Notes under the pieces: model-generated
The model's input: only the letters and a program-made list of their open reading frames with translations
What the model was told of the DNA's origin: nothing
Database searches by the model: none
Program-made: the position numbers and the translations under genes
Shown: one piece after another, positions 21,398-35,017 of the stretch
Position numbering within the stretch: the stretch's first letter is position 1
Layout: each line of letters begins with the position of its first letter
NCBI GenBank assembly: GCA_020746875.1
Contig: JAGTJL010000012.1
Span: 1,302,001 to 1,366,000, forward strand
DNA length: 64,000 nt
Reading direction: 5' to 3'
Source: Rhexocercosporidium sp. MPI-PUGE-AT-0058
Lineage: Eukaryota > Ascomycota > Leotiomycetes > Helotiales

Positions 21398-23201
21398 ATG
21401 CCTCCACCACCAGTAAGTCATAACTTAGGACAAGACAATCGAGGAGAATCATTATTAACCAGTTGAATAGCCTCCTCCGCCACCCCCTCGTAAGTCCAGC
21501 TCTCAGACCAGACACAGGCATTCATTAACATTGTTCCTACAGCTATGGGCGGAGGACCTCCACCACCGTACGTCCTGGAAACATTGTGATTCACATTCTT
21601 TGGAGATTAGTTGCTGATTTGCCATTCAGTCCTCCACCGCCAGGAAATCTGCCCTCGAGGCCGCCAGCTGGGAACAGGGTGAAGCCCCCACCCGTCGTAG
21701 CAATGCCCGATTCACTCCATAGGCTTTCACCGAGTCACTTCAACATGCTAACCTACTGATAGGGCGCGTTGCTGTCAGACATATCGAAAGGGAAACAACT
21801 CAAAAAAGCTGTCACGAACGATCGATCCGCACCGATAGTCGGGAAAGTTTCTGGAGGATCGGGAGGGTCTGGTCCGGTCGCAGGAGCGCCGCCTGTGCCG
21901 GGAATGCTGAAGCCCCCCGGAGGAGGAAACAGAGCACGAAGTAATAGCGATCAGAGCAGTAGGGAATCCAGTGGGGCGACCGGAATGGAACAACCACCGC
22001 AATTAGGAGGGCTATTCGCAGGAGGCATGCCGAAGCTAAAGAAACGAGGTGGAGGGGTTGATACAGGTGGTATGGACCCTTACCCTAGATTTTGATATTG
22101 CATGCTAATTCTCTTTCAGCAAACCGTGATTCTTCATACACATCGGATCCGGAGTCATCACGAAGTTCTGCACCAAAGCCACCAACTATGTCTGCTCCAC
22201 GGCCTCCGACTGCAGCCCCTCCACTTCCTGGAAATCAGAATGGACCTGCAAGACCATTGGCTTTTACACCCTCTATTGCAAACCTCCGGAAAACGGGTGC
22301 AAACGCACCACCGAGACCCAACTCGTCTGCATCATTGCGAGGGCCGCCTCCACCAATTGGAAAGAAACCTCCAATTCCTCCGCCAACATCACGCAAACCT
22401 TCGAATCTTCAGCCGCCTCCATCATCGGCACCCCCTCCACCTTCCGCAGCTGCTCCTCGTCCTCCACCTGCGCCATCTTCAAATGCACCCCCACCACCTC
22501 CCTTGCCATCCACGAGTGCACCACCTCCACCCCCCTTACCGTCCTCGAATGCACCTCCTCCACCGCCTTTACCGCAAGCGAGTGCTCCAAGACCACCGAT
22601 GAATGGGCCAAGTCGATCACAACCTCCACCGCCGCCTACTTCACCACCTTCTACCAATGGAGCTAGTCAGAGTCTCGCCATGCAAGCCGCTATTCGTGCT
22701 GCAGGACAGGTAAGATATTTGTTCTTCCTAATCACATGTCAGAAATGTTTCGAGGGACATTCCACACCTGCTATCTCAAGTTCAAGGGTCTAGTAGTCGA
22801 AATCACTAACTATCATCAAGGCTTCCCCGGCTGCAGCCCCACCCCCACCTCCACCAAATGGACCGCCCTCTACTCCCTCATATCATTCGCCTTCTCCATC
22901 TTTATCTGCACCACCTCCCCCAAGCTCAGCACCCCCTCCGCCAAGTGCGAGACCAACTCCACAGCCCATGAGAACGGTAGATCCAAGCTCATACACTCTG
23001 TCTTCAAACGGAGGGCTACCAAAGAACCCTAGTCCACATCGGAACTCGGAACCGACCAGGAGAGTATTTATCAACGACCCGAGATGGAAATTCCAAGACG
23101 AGAACATGCTGCCCAAACCGAGAGATTTCGTGGGAGGAGCAAAGAGGTACCGTGCTGGGCGTGGTAGTAGCGTACCATTGGATCTGAGCAATTTCAGTTA
23201 G
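21398..23201 (+). CDS. Verprolin / WASP-interacting protein (WIP, Vrp1)
   Basis: Actin-binding partner of Las17/WASP that promotes Arp2/3-driven actin assembly at endocytic sites. Seven exons: 21398-21412, 21471-21489, 21543-21567, 21630-21678, 21763-22069, 22120-22709 and 22821-23201, 461 aa. The start is a run of prolines (MPPPP...). A WH2 domain follows (GALLSDISKGKQLKKAVTN), encoded from 21763. The middle is extremely proline-rich. The C-terminus has the WASP-binding segment RWKFQDENMLPKPRDFVGG and KRYRAGRGSSVPLDL, typical of fungal verprolins. The first four exons are tiny (15, 19, 25 and 49 nt) and encode only the polyproline leader. Every join keeps the frame. Confidence 0.92.
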
Positions 23202-24168
23202 GCATCTGAAATGCTTGAGGCTGTCATGGGCGTTGGTTAATGGAGTTACAGTGAGACGAATCACATAGAAAGGCACGGCGGCATTAGTGACATTAAAATC
23301 ATGGAATGGAGTAAATGACACAATGGCTCAGAAGCAGCAAAACCAACTGCATAGTCATAGATCTTCCAAATGAGCCCAGAGCCGAAAAAGATGTTTTACA
23401 CGCTCCTACACAATCGCCACTGCTGAAGCTCTAGACGGTACGTCCACAGTGAAAGCGCGTATGATGTTCAAGTAGAAATGAGAGCTGTGGTGTGAAGCCA
23501 GACAACCACGAAATCCAAATCAACTTTGCGAGACGTCGTTTTGCAAAGTTTAATTCTACAAATGCTATAATGTAATGCCAGATATTTTCCTGCGGAATTG
23601 GCCAGTTAGTAGAAAGACTTGCCATGGTAGCCCTAGGAGCTGGAAGGCTGCAAATGCGTTGAATTGATTTTTAGTCTTCCCACGATTCACTACTGCATGT
23701 AATGAGATACTTTTTTTGAACTTCAATCTCTGGACGAGATGATGTCAGCAGCCTCAATCTCACTCCCATCCTCATTCTCAGTCTCACTTTTACCCCCTTG
23801 TCTGCATTCGGTATTAATAGGAGCAGCTTCACGGTCCTCGACAAAGAAAGCTTGGCAGCTGGCGGCATTGTTGTTCCTCCTGGTAGGGTGCGGTGCGGTA
23901 CAGTCAGTACCACAGTGCACAGGCTAGCCAGCCCCATCGTCACTCACTCAAGAAGAGGCCAGTTTGCTCTCTCTCGGCAATACCTCACTGAGCTTACCTT
24001 ACTTAACTTTAAACGACCTTTCCACCTCCCACCTCCAACCTCCCACCTCCCATCTCCACCTCGACCTCACTTCTACCTCTTCTACTATCCCTAATACAAG
24101 ACTCTTCTCTCCGTCGACTGGATCTTACACGAGCGACGATCGGGTGCACTTCCAGCCGGACTGCGACA
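23202..24168. other. Intergenic, verprolin 3' flank and ERV29 promoter
   Basis: No gene is supported. From about 24005 to 24085 the plus strand is a C/T-rich tract with repeated CCACCTCC units just upstream of ERV29. This is a common feature of well-expressed fungal genes. Confidence 0.5.
24005..24085 (+). promoter_or_regulatory. Pyrimidine-rich leader of ERV29
   Basis: Repeats of CCTCCCACCTCC type run for about 80 bp on the coding strand. They end roughly 85 bp before the ATG. Such CT tracts often lie near transcription starts in filamentous fungi. Assignment is by position only. Confidence 0.45.
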
Positions 24169-25305
<1,137 letters not shown>

Positions 25306-27465
25306 ATGGATGGGGAGAGAAGGCACAGGGGTTGTTAGTCGGGAGGTCGTTGAGCGAGAGAGAGAGAGAGAGAGGTAGAGAGAGGCTTCAGGAAATACGT
25401 AAAATGGGTGCCCTGCATTGGGAGGAGTTCATATTGGCCAAGGGAAATCAAAGTTCGTGATTTTTACTTTTTATCACAGAGGAAAGGAAGACGATCAGAC
25501 ATCAGAAGGATAGGCGACTTCCTTGTGAGCATAGCAAGTCATCTCTCCGAATGTAAATTTGAAGAAGAAAAAAAGCATATTCTTTGTACCATCTCTCCTA
25601 CGGCCCGATATCTTGCTGGGCACAGGAACGTCGCTGTAGAGCTGCAACCGGCGTGTTTTGTATCTACAAGACATGTGTTCACTATGTTCGTTCGCATGTC
25701 AAAATGAGAGGCAAATAAGCGTCTTTTCAATCCTGCTGGACCAAAAGCAACCCATTTGCTATTGTCGCCACTCCTAAAACCAACATTTAAATTTCCTCGA
25801 TGTAACTACCCACCTACATTTACAGTCTCAGGAGCCAAGACCCAAACTTCCCCAGATTTCCGGTCCTTGAGAAATTGAGACACCACCAAGTCGTCAAGCG
25901 GGCCCAGCCTCAAACCTTGAAAAAAAGCCACCGTGTATTCCAATCAACCAACGAGGGGGGGCAGGTCCGCCAAGCCTACGCTACATCTACGTACGTACTG
26001 CGTAGAAGTTGATTCCCGGATCGTGCAGTGAAGAAAATATCCATTGCCACCATTACCTAGGTACCTTATTGAAAGTCGCCTTTGAGAATCGTTACTTGAT
26101 GTATGTATAAAGGACCTTTTCTACCCGTTTATTTCAGAGCTCAGGATACGAAGTGTAGCTTGTATTTCTTTCATTTCTTTTGTATCAAAGGTGGTTGAGC
26201 GAAGCCAAGATTCCGCCACAGAGTGGTTATTGACACCACTTGTACACACATATTCCAACCCGATACCTCATGACAGCAGCTTTCATCAGACCACGCACCC
26301 ATCTCAACCCCCCATATCCGAGCTCATATCATCAGGCCTTAACACCATCAGCTCTATTGGGGTCCTCCAAATTGCTCACAGGGACTTGGGGAAAATTGAA
26401 GAACTTGGAGACGGCTGCCAGGACTACTTATCTTTCCACAGCTAAACGCTTCCGCAAGTCTAAAACAGCTGGGGGCCAACTTGGATGCTATGACAACAGC
26501 GAGATTCAAATAGACGTATGAGCTCATGATGAAGCGGCCAGTGAAATTGAATCCTGTCGCGCCTAAGAGCAACCATGGAATATGTCATAGACCTTTTCAG
26601 AAATCGGCGGGAACGGGAATAGAGGATGTAGTTGTGGAATGGAATCCAATATGCTGAAGAGGATTGAATGCTCGCTTAAATCATGTGTGAAGTATTAACG
26701 ATCTTGCTAAGATGATACATAAGTTCCTCAGATAGATATCCGGATTTGCATACATTCGACTGTTTTGGATATACCGATGACAGTTCAAGTAGTCGCTATG
26801 GACTGATATATTAATCGCCACATGCTTCATCATCGAAGGCAACCCCTTTAACTAACGGTTGCGCTTTGGTCTTTCCACTCACTCGATTTGGCTTCACAAA
26901 TGTCCCTCCGGTTCGAATATTTTGCTCTTCCCCTCTGCTTTCTCGGCCTCCACCAAGTAGGCTACTGCAATATCTACCAGCATCCATGGTATCTCATCTC
27001 TATCCGTCCTGGGTTTTGACGTTTCACGGCTAGATGGGTGCGGAGATATCGGTAGCGTCGAAAACTCGGTTGCTACGGACCTTCATCAATCCATTTCCTG
27101 AAACGGAATGTCAAAGAAACAATACTGCAAAAGCTTTGATATACATGCTTGGGCTTGATCTCGCTCGTTGGTCTGTGGAAAGTTCGCCAAGTTTTTCAGA
27201 ATCCGCACCACTCTGCGGAGAGATCTCGGTACAAAGTTGTCGTTCAAATTCTGGTCCTAAACCTGATCAACAAGACTGGCCGGTCATACCGAGAGGTTGT
27301 AGAGCAATGTAATTTGCCAAGGATGATCTCAGCGACCAGGAAGCCGGGCACTTGATGGAAGTCGAAGTGTGCAGCTTAGAAAGCCTTCGGGTCTGAAACG
27401 GACATCACTAATGACTAATGCTTTTGAATTTGCTGAACTTAAGAACTCCGGGATCGAAAGACTGT
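25306..27465. other. Gene-poor region, no supported gene
   Basis: About 2.2 kb. It starts with the ERV29 3' flank, which has a GA repeat at 25352-25385. Several palindromic hexamer-rich patches occur (CTACGTACGTA near 25988, CCTAGGTACC near 26057). Short open frames show no family resemblance. Confidence 0.5.
25352..25385 (+). repeat. GA microsatellite
   Basis: Nearly perfect GA dinucleotide run interrupted once (GGTA), in the 3' flank of ERV29. Confidence 0.8.
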
Positions 27466-28718
27466 TCAAGCAATAACGAGCTGGTCAATTGCAAACTTGG
27501 CGACCTTCAGCACTTCAAGACAAGTGTGGACCCTTTCTCCAGGGCAAAGCTTTCCTTGAAAAGCCTCCGCATGTATGCCATGCCTTGCATGTGCGTCCAG
27601 CATTTCGTGGCGAGTCTTTTGACGGAATTCCATTTCCGCCACCAGATCCTTCAATCCCTTGTGCTTAAAACCAGGTTGTTCGTGGCCATAAATATCCACA
27701 CGCAGCATCGCTCGAACGGTGGTACGCCACTGTTGTGGAGGCATTTCCACTGGCTCGAAAAACATCGTCTTCTCGAAGCAAGTTATGGCTTGCGCAATGG
27801 TGCTCATTTTACCACACATACCCCCATAGTCATTGAATTTGAAAGTCTTCATATGACCTGCGGCCATTGCTATCTCTGTCTCTTTATCCACCATATCAAG
27901 GAGCTTTTTATAGCCATTGGCTATGATGGGTAGAATTGTACCCAAAAGCATAGTATTCTGAAAGGCGTCCATTGGGGGATTGGGGTTGTCTAAAGCAACG
28001 GAGCCACATTGAGGACACCAGATGCTCTCAGACGCAGTTCGAGCCGCGCTGCGGACCGCCACCAATGCAGGTACGATGTCATTTGGAAGCTGCTGTAGAG
28101 CTGCCAGAGCAAGATACATTGAAGCAAGACAGCTACATGGCCCAGATGGATTGGTTGAGTTGTCGCTTTCTGTAACTGATCCACTCGAGTTAATGGAAAG
28201 CAGTGGTACCGCTTCAGTAGATGGCAGATAGTTGTCTGCAGGGTCTAGAGCAAAATTGATGGGAGGGCCCGTGGTATGTCCGTCGAAATGCCATATCGTA
28301 CGCCCATCCTCAAGCGTATTCTCTGGCGGATCGACAACACCTGGCATGCCCTCAAAAGCTGGCAGTCCACTGCTAAAATACGGCTCAGCCATGGCATCGC
28401 CGTTATATCCAGAATCAAATGAGATCCCTAGGTCTATATGTTCGGCGCTTTCGGCCTCATCAGAGTGCTGCTCCACATTGGCCTCTACATATTGTCTCTT
28501 CCTCGGCCGACCCATAGGTTTCTGCTCAGAGTAGTTGCAAGAAATGTTTTCTCTTCTACAGCGTTCGCATCCATCGGGGTCTTTGGAGCATGCTAGCTTT
28601 CGTGTGCCTGTAGTTATGATCAGTAACCGCGAAGTTATGGAGCTTGAGAAGGAGGAGAGGACGCACGACATGCGTCACAGGAACGACGCTTTACGGTAGT
28701 TTCAGCCGCAGGAGGCAT
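27466..28718 (-). CDS. Zn2Cys6 fungal transcription factor
   Basis: DNA-binding regulator of the Gal4-type zinc cluster class. Exons 28718-28667 and 28607-27466 give 397 aa. The cluster is CDACRTRKLACSKDPDGCERC followed by RRENISC, with C-x2-C-x6-C-x6-C-x2-C-x6-C spacing. It is directly followed by a basic GRPRKRQ stretch. The intron (donor GTGCGT) splits an Arg codon inside the cluster, and joining it restores the spacing exactly. The C-terminal half has PCSCLASMYLALAALQQL and a long helical region resembling the AflR-like regulators found in secondary-metabolite clusters. No biosynthetic genes are seen nearby, so its targets are unknown. It is divergent from ERB1, 241 bp apart. Confidence 0.9.
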
Positions 28719-28959
28719 CGCGATAGTGGAACCCAGTGCAACGGGGTCGAGATTTAAAGAAGTTATGAAGCTGTTAAAAACGGACATGAGAGGTTGTATT
28801 TGGAACATATGTGGTTTCCAGCAGTGAGGCAGCAATCAGAGCAACACCTGCCCACCACCAAGTGGAAAAGCGGGGCGCGCTAAGATAACCTGAACGATAA
28901 CAGAAAAAAAGGTAGCAAATTCATTCCTCAATTTCCACCTCTAACAGCTGAATCGCAAC

Positions 28960-31326
28960 ATGGCGCCCCCGACTGTCAACAGAAAGCGTAAAGCTGTGAC
29001 CCGCGATGTTCCCGAACACTCAGACGTTGAGTCAGAAGCCGAATTCGGAGATGGGCTGTTAGAGGGCATCTTGTCGCAAAGCGAAGATTCGGACGGCGAC
29101 AGTGCTGATGAGGGAGAGAGTGAAGATGACGATGAGGAGGACCTAGATGAGTTGGACGCTCTAGACAGTGACGAGATACCATCTGAGGATGACGAAGAGA
29201 ACGCAAATGGGGCTCTGGTAAAAAGCAATGGCACAATGGAAGATGCGGTTAGCAAACGAAGTACACTGGACGAGGACGACGACAAGCCCAGTTATACAAT
29301 TACCACAGATGCCAATGGAGGAGAGCGATATGTATACGAAGAGATAGATCCTGTCTATGACTCGGACGACTCCGATGTAGCAGATGCTACCAATACGATC
29401 GGCAATATCCCATTGACATTTTATGATTCCTACCCTCATATTGGATATGATATCAATGGGAAGAGGATTATGCGGCCAGCGAAGGGGGAGGCATTGGATG
29501 CGTTGTTGGACAGTATCGATGTACCAAAGGGCTGGACTGGGCTTACGGATCCTGCTACTGGCAAGCCTCTGAATCTCACCCAAGATGAATTGGAGATTCT
29601 TCGAAGAATCCAGACAAACGAGATGCCAGAGGAAGGCTATGATCCATACCCCGTAAGTTTACTCTTTGCTCGTTCGATCCTATGTTTGCTTACTTATTAG
29701 GCTACTGTTGAATATTTTACTGGAATTGAGGAGATCATGCCCTTGAGTGCAGCGCCAGAACCAAAACGGCGCTTCTTACCTTCTAAGCATGAGGCCAAGA
29801 GGATCATGAAGATTGTTCGAGCCATTCGCGAAGGAAGAATTCTACCCTACAGGCCACCGGAGGAGCAAGAGGAAGAGGACGAGGAGGTACATTACGATAT
29901 CTGGCAGGATGAGCAAGCACGCCCCGATCATGTTATGAACATTCCTGCGCCAAAAGCACCTCCGCCAGGATATGACTTGAGTTACAACCCACCTCCTGAG
30001 TATCTCCCTTCAAAATCAGAGAAGAAAGAGTGGGAATCTACCGATCCAGAGGATAGAGAGAAGGAATACTTGCCTACAGGCTACGATTCGTTACGGAAAG
30101 TACCTGGCTACGAGAAGTTCATCAAAGAGCGATTTGAACGTTCACTGGATTTGTACTTGGCGCCTCGTGTTCGTAAGAACCGACTCAATATTGATCCAGC
30201 ATCGCTTCTGCCGAAATTGCCTAGACCAGAAGAGCTGAAACCATTTCCTACTGTGTGCTCTACACTTTTCCGTGGTCACGATGGCAGAGTACGCAGCTTG
30301 GCCATCGATCCCTCTGGAATTTGGCTTGCAAGTGGTGGAGATGATGGGACAGTTCGTGTGTGGGAGCTCTTGACCGGACGACAGATCTGGAGTGCAAAGA
30401 TTGGAGACGATGAAGCAGTCAATGTAGTGAGATGGAGACCTGGAAAGGATGCTGTTATTCTTTCTGCTGCTGCGGGAGAAGACATCTATCTTCTCGTACC
30501 GCCAATTGTGGATCCTGAGACAGAAGCCTCGAGTCGTGAATTACTGGACGCAGGATTTGGTTATGCCACGAACGCAACCCAAGCACTTACAGCCAATGGC
30601 GCCCGGAAAGAACCTGTAGCTAAATGGACTCGACCTGGAACTCGTCTTGAGGACGAAGGAGTTCTCATCAAGATCACAGTTCGAACAACAGTCAAAGTCA
30701 TCAGCTGGCACCGAAGAGGTGACTTCTTCTCTACCGTTTCCCCAACAGCTCAGAAGAGCGCCGTTGCCATCCACACTCTCTCGAAACATCTCACCCAAAT
30801 ACCCTTCCGCCGACTACCTGGAATCCCACAGACAGTCCAATTTCACCCCTCGAGACCTCTTTTCTTCGTTGCCACACAACGTACGATTCGAAGTTACGAT
30901 CTTCAGAAGCAGGAACTCGTCAAGATCATCCAACCAGGAGCCAGATGGATCTCATCTTTCGACATCCATCCCGGCGGTGACAACCTCATTGTCGGTTCAT
31001 ACGACAGGCGACTGCTGTGGCACGATTTGGACCTCTCAACCCGTCCATACAAGACGTTAAGGTTCCATACAAAAGCTATCCGAGCAGTTAAATATCACAA
31101 AGGAGGCTTCCCACTGTTCGCCGATGCCAGTGACGATGGTAGCTTACAAATCTTCCACGGGAAAGTCGTCAGTGATATGATGGAGAACGCCACGATCGTA
31201 CCGGTGAAGGTTCTGAAAGGGCACAAGGTAAAGAGTGCTTTGGGCGTTATGGATATTGACTGGCATCCGAGAGAACCGTGGTGTGTGAGTGCTGGTGCTG
31301 ATGGTACTTGTCGCTTGTGGATGTGA
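28960..31326 (+). CDS. ERB1: Ribosome biogenesis protein ERB1 (BOP1)
   Basis: Component of the nucleolar PeBoW (Nop7-Erb1-Ytm1) complex needed for 27S pre-rRNA processing and 60S assembly. Exons 28960-29652 and 29701-31326 give 772 aa. A basic start ([13 protein letters not shown]) is followed by a long acidic region (about residues 20-130). The BOP1 N-terminal domain contains [20 protein letters not shown] and [22 protein letters not shown]-terminal WD40 propeller begins around residue 430 ([17 protein letters not shown], then [12 protein letters not shown]) and ends [11 protein letters not shown] at the stop. Length and order match the family. Confidence 0.97.
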
Positions 31327-31764
31327 TGTGTATTCACTTTGCATGTTCATATAGCATAGGCGTTTGAAAGGATCATCTCAGATAAATGCAAAAAGCTCAA
31401 GAACCTTCCTCTGGTGATACGTTTATGGAGAAGAAACTTAGAGCCTCACATCAAGAGTGACTGGCTTCTGAAAAACTTATCGAATCATCTCAAGTGTCCC
31501 TGTCAGCTACCAACATTCTACGATTTATTAGCCAGCGATCAGCCTATGATTTCCTCGGGTTGATGTTGTTGCATGTCATGCGGGGTATGAAGCACCTGTT
31601 ACTCAAGACGTAAGGGACATGTGAAAAATGTCCTACCTCATGATCCGATCGAACATCACCTTACCCTCATTTTTCAACTCCAATCCTGCCTTTTCCACTC
31701 AAAACGCCGTCAAACCGAATATCAGTCCAGCACTTAAAGCTTCAGACCCCATTAAATAGCCAAG
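31327..31764. other. Intergenic, ERB1 3' flank and DUF3237 promoter
   Basis: 438 bp with no gene seen. It separates two plus-strand genes. Confidence 0.45.
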
Positions 31765-32622
31765 ATGTCGAATTTCCCAAAGCTCATCCCAGCCTTCACA
31801 GCCAACGTGAGTGTCATTCTATTTACCCACCCAATCCGATTAAGCAACAACTGCAAAGAGGTTCAAGAGTCAAAACCAACTCCAAATTTCGGGACACTGG
31901 GGACTAGGAGAGATCATGATAATGAGAACTAATCATACCCAATCTAGATCGTCATCGACGCTCCCATCATAGTCGGCGCCGTCTCGAAAGGAGCTCCTCT
32001 CTCCGTGGTCCGATTCCTCACAGACAAAACCAACAACTACATAAAGTCCGAGCCAGACTATCCAATCAAACTGGATGCTGTCTTCCTACATGGGAATGAT
32101 TTCGCAAGTACCCTCCTTATGCCATTTTCCAAGAGACAAAGACAACCTACACATCTTGAAAGCTGCTTCACGTTGGACTCGTAAAGTCGTGTCTAGCATT
32201 GAGCGATGTGCTGATGAGAAGCTGTACTGTAGATCCGACAAGATCCCTCCGGCAAGCATATCCGACTTGAGGTCAACTCCGTCCTGAAGGACAAGAGCGG
32301 TGCCATCATTGCCTTCAAGTACAGTGGGATCGTCAATGTGACGTCTGGGATTGCTGCTGTTCTTGATGGAGATACAAATGCGAAGACTACGCCTTTTGGG
32401 AATGCTTGTAAGTCATTCAATGAGGTCTTGATTGAAATTGAAGTGGACTTGGGATATTGAACTGACGGGATGGAATGGACAGTCACTCATGTGCTCTTTG
32501 AAACAGGAAGTGAGGACTTGAAGGGTATTGAGAGGAAGGTCTATGTCGCTAGTGGTCGGTTCGTGCTTGAAGAGGGAAAGCCAGTTGCGGTCGAGTATAA
32601 GATCAGTGAAGTTGCGGCTTGA
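31765..32622 (+). CDS. DUF3237 family protein
   Basis: Small beta-rich protein of a family with no settled function. Exons 31765-31806, 31948-32103, 32233-32407 and 32483-32622 give 170 aa. Conserved-looking parts are HGNDF-IRQDPSGKHIRLEV, the IVNVTSGIAAVLDG middle, and FTHVLFETGSEDLKGIERKVYVASGRF near the end. The second intron appears to use a GC donor (GCAAGT at 32104), because that restores the aligned IRQDPSG sequence. An alternative GT donor at 32108 with a later acceptor at 32242 also stays open (168 aa) but removes these residues. No signal peptide is visible. Confidence 0.8.
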
Positions 32623-32947
32623 AGGAAGAAGGATCACGGATGGGAAGCGTATCAGAAGGACGTGGGATTTCCGTTTACTTCTTGGGTTTTCTACGAGGAT
32701 CAACATTGGTAATGAATGAAGTTTAGTTAACTTCTTTGAAAAATCTGAAACGCCATCATGAGAAATTCCTCGCTCAACCATGCCATCAACCGCCATAATC
32801 TCGTATGCATAAAAGTGATGATGCGATCTTCCGGAAACCAGAAATCGACGACATTGTTTGCAGTCAATGAAAGCTTCCTGTATCTCCAGAACCCCTCGCA
32901 GCAAATATGCATGAGCATAAAAACAAAAATCTGCCAAGTCCTCCACC
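32623..32947. other. Convergent intergenic spacer
   Basis: Tail-to-tail spacer between the DUF3237 gene and the MOB gene. No coding feature was found. Confidence 0.45.
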
Positions 32948-34581
32948 TCAGTTGACTCCAGACAATGCAAGTAAGCGCTCACCGGCCTTGAGATTAGCAC
33001 AAGCGTAAGCTTTGGACTCCTTTGGGAAGGTTCCATTGGCTGCCCACAGGTCGATCAAAGGCTGCATTGGCTCCAGCTCATGGGGCTTCAGCATCTCGAT
33101 CTCGGTAGCGGTAAGAACAAAGTGACTGAAGCAACTGTTCATGGGCTTTTCTAGATTGAGATGGTAGAATGGATCGATAAAGTGAGCCCAGTAGAGATGT
33201 GAATAGACGCGGAACATTTGGCGGAAAATAGTCTGGCATACATCGACAAATTCGACTGGGAATCCACTACTCTTTCCGACCCAGTCACCGGGGCCGGCGA
33301 GCTGCGAAAGCGATGTGTTGAGGCTTGTTGGACCGGCTGGGATTGGGGTGTTCGCTCCTGGTGTGTTAAGACTACCTGATGCATAAGTTGCCGAGGCGAT
33401 CTCGGGGCCACCGGTGTTATGTGCGAATGACACGCCAGCGGGATCGGTTGGGAAGATGGCGGTGTTGTCAATCTTGCCGGAAATCCATCTCTGCATTAGA
33501 GAGATGTACTCGTGAGCAGGAACTTCAACTGGCTCTTTCCGAGAATTTAGCCAAGTGAAAGAATGGTTTCTATAGCCCGTCAGAATTGAAAGACAAGGGA
33601 ACTTTGACCAAACTCACGCTCCAGCTGACATGCGAGGGCAGGTTTGAGGATTGCAGATTGAGGTTCCGTCCTCATCCTTGTCGTGGATGACACGGACAAA
33701 GTTCCACAGGTTACGATAATGTTCAACAACTATCACAGAGAGTCAGCCTGTTCGACTTAGCAGCGATTGATTAAATTTACCTTGATGGGCAATCCATTCT
33801 CCTTGCTCTACCGTCTTGGGCCGAGCTGACAGAGTCATAAAGTTGCCCTTGACGATGTGCTTGGCATACGAGTCGTTCAACCAAAGTGGCTTCGGCCGTG
33901 GGAGGTTGTAGCAAGAGAGGGCATCGCCGGTAGGAAGGCTGCTAGAAGAATCGTTCATCGACAGAGTCTGGGATAGCGAAGGAGAGTTTGGCAGCGGCGG
34001 AACTCTTGGTGCGAGGTTTGTGGATGATGAACTGTTTTGTGAAGTGCCTATAGGTGATGTTGGCTGCGCTCCAGGTCCAGGGCTTTTGGTACCACTGTTC
34101 TTACCACCACCTCTGAAGCGTCCGCTACTATTAAAGGAAATCGGTCAGCAAAGGACTTTGGTGCAAGAAACGTGACAATCGCAGGGGAGGTAGAGTACAA
34201 GGAAAAAGACATTGCAGGTCGACAGTCGAAGAGTCGCTGAGCAACGGTCTAGCGCAATATAAGACCTTTTTGCATTTGACAGAGGAATGACAAACAAGAA
34301 AAGGATGTTGATCATCCTGAGACTTGTTTCGGCTCATTGTGTTGACCTGAAGATGCGCAGCGCCCAGCTTGGATCTCTCTTTGGATGCCCCGTCCTCCCT
34401 CGACCACTGAAAAAAGCCACAATACGATAGCTGGCAGAAATAACAGCAGAATGCAAGAATTCAAGGATACGAGATGGTGCCTGATGCATTGGCCATTCCA
34501 GAAAGTATAACCAACAAAAGCCATGCCAACAGAACAGAACTGTAAAAAAGGTACCTACATTCCAGAGAACAAGTTGGACAT
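32948..34581 (-). CDS. MOB kinase activator family protein (Mob2-like)
   Basis: Predicted co-activator of an NDR/LATS-type kinase (Cot1/Orb6 pathway), controlling polarity and cell separation. Exons 34581-34559, 34127-33781, 33729-33618 and 33569-32948 give 367 aa. The N-terminal 80 residues are Ser/Pro-rich. The Mob fold follows: LWNFVRVIHDKDEDGTSI, then CNPQTCPRMSAG with the Cys ligands. After it come FTWLNSRKEPVEVPAHEYI and VYSHLYWAHF, with the His ligands. The final helix is EIEMLKPHELEPMQPLIDLW. A roughly 65-residue Gly/Ser/Thr insert sits between IFPTDPAG and FPVEFVDVCQ. The first exon has only seven codons and is separated by a 431-nt intron, so the 5' end is less certain. Confidence 0.85.
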
Positions 34582-35017
34582 GGTGACAGATCAGCTACTG
34601 AGTTGCGGGCAGATCTGGGCCGGCACAAATACTTCGTGGAGAGTATTTCGATGGTGTTGACAGGTGACGGGAGCCACACTCGATAGGGATTGAACAAGTG
34701 AGGTTGTGAATAGGAGACGAGGCGAGGCGGCACCAGAAACGGGGCTAGTGTCCCGAGAGCGGTGAACAAAAGTAGAAGAGTCCTGTGACAGACACGGCTT
34801 AAAGCGGCGGGCGGTACTTGAGCTGGCTGGCCTGGTAGACATTTGTTTTGTCGCGACTTCGAAGGTGAATATCGCTCATTGAATCCCATAACACGTAACG
34901 CGTTAGCAGGTTTGTTTCTCATATTCAACCGATCCCGATCCTAGTTAATAAGATGCAGTTCTAGCCTCAAAAGACAACTTCCTGCCTAGCAAATTAGCAA
35001 CTGCCTCCTTCGACACC
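34582..35017. promoter_or_regulatory. Divergent promoter region, MOB2-like / LEO1
   Basis: 436 bp between the start codons. No motif is assigned by eye. Confidence 0.45.

Noticed and set aside
22409..22657. Gly-rich minus-strand open frame
   Set aside because: Reverse complement of the polyproline coding region of verprolin.
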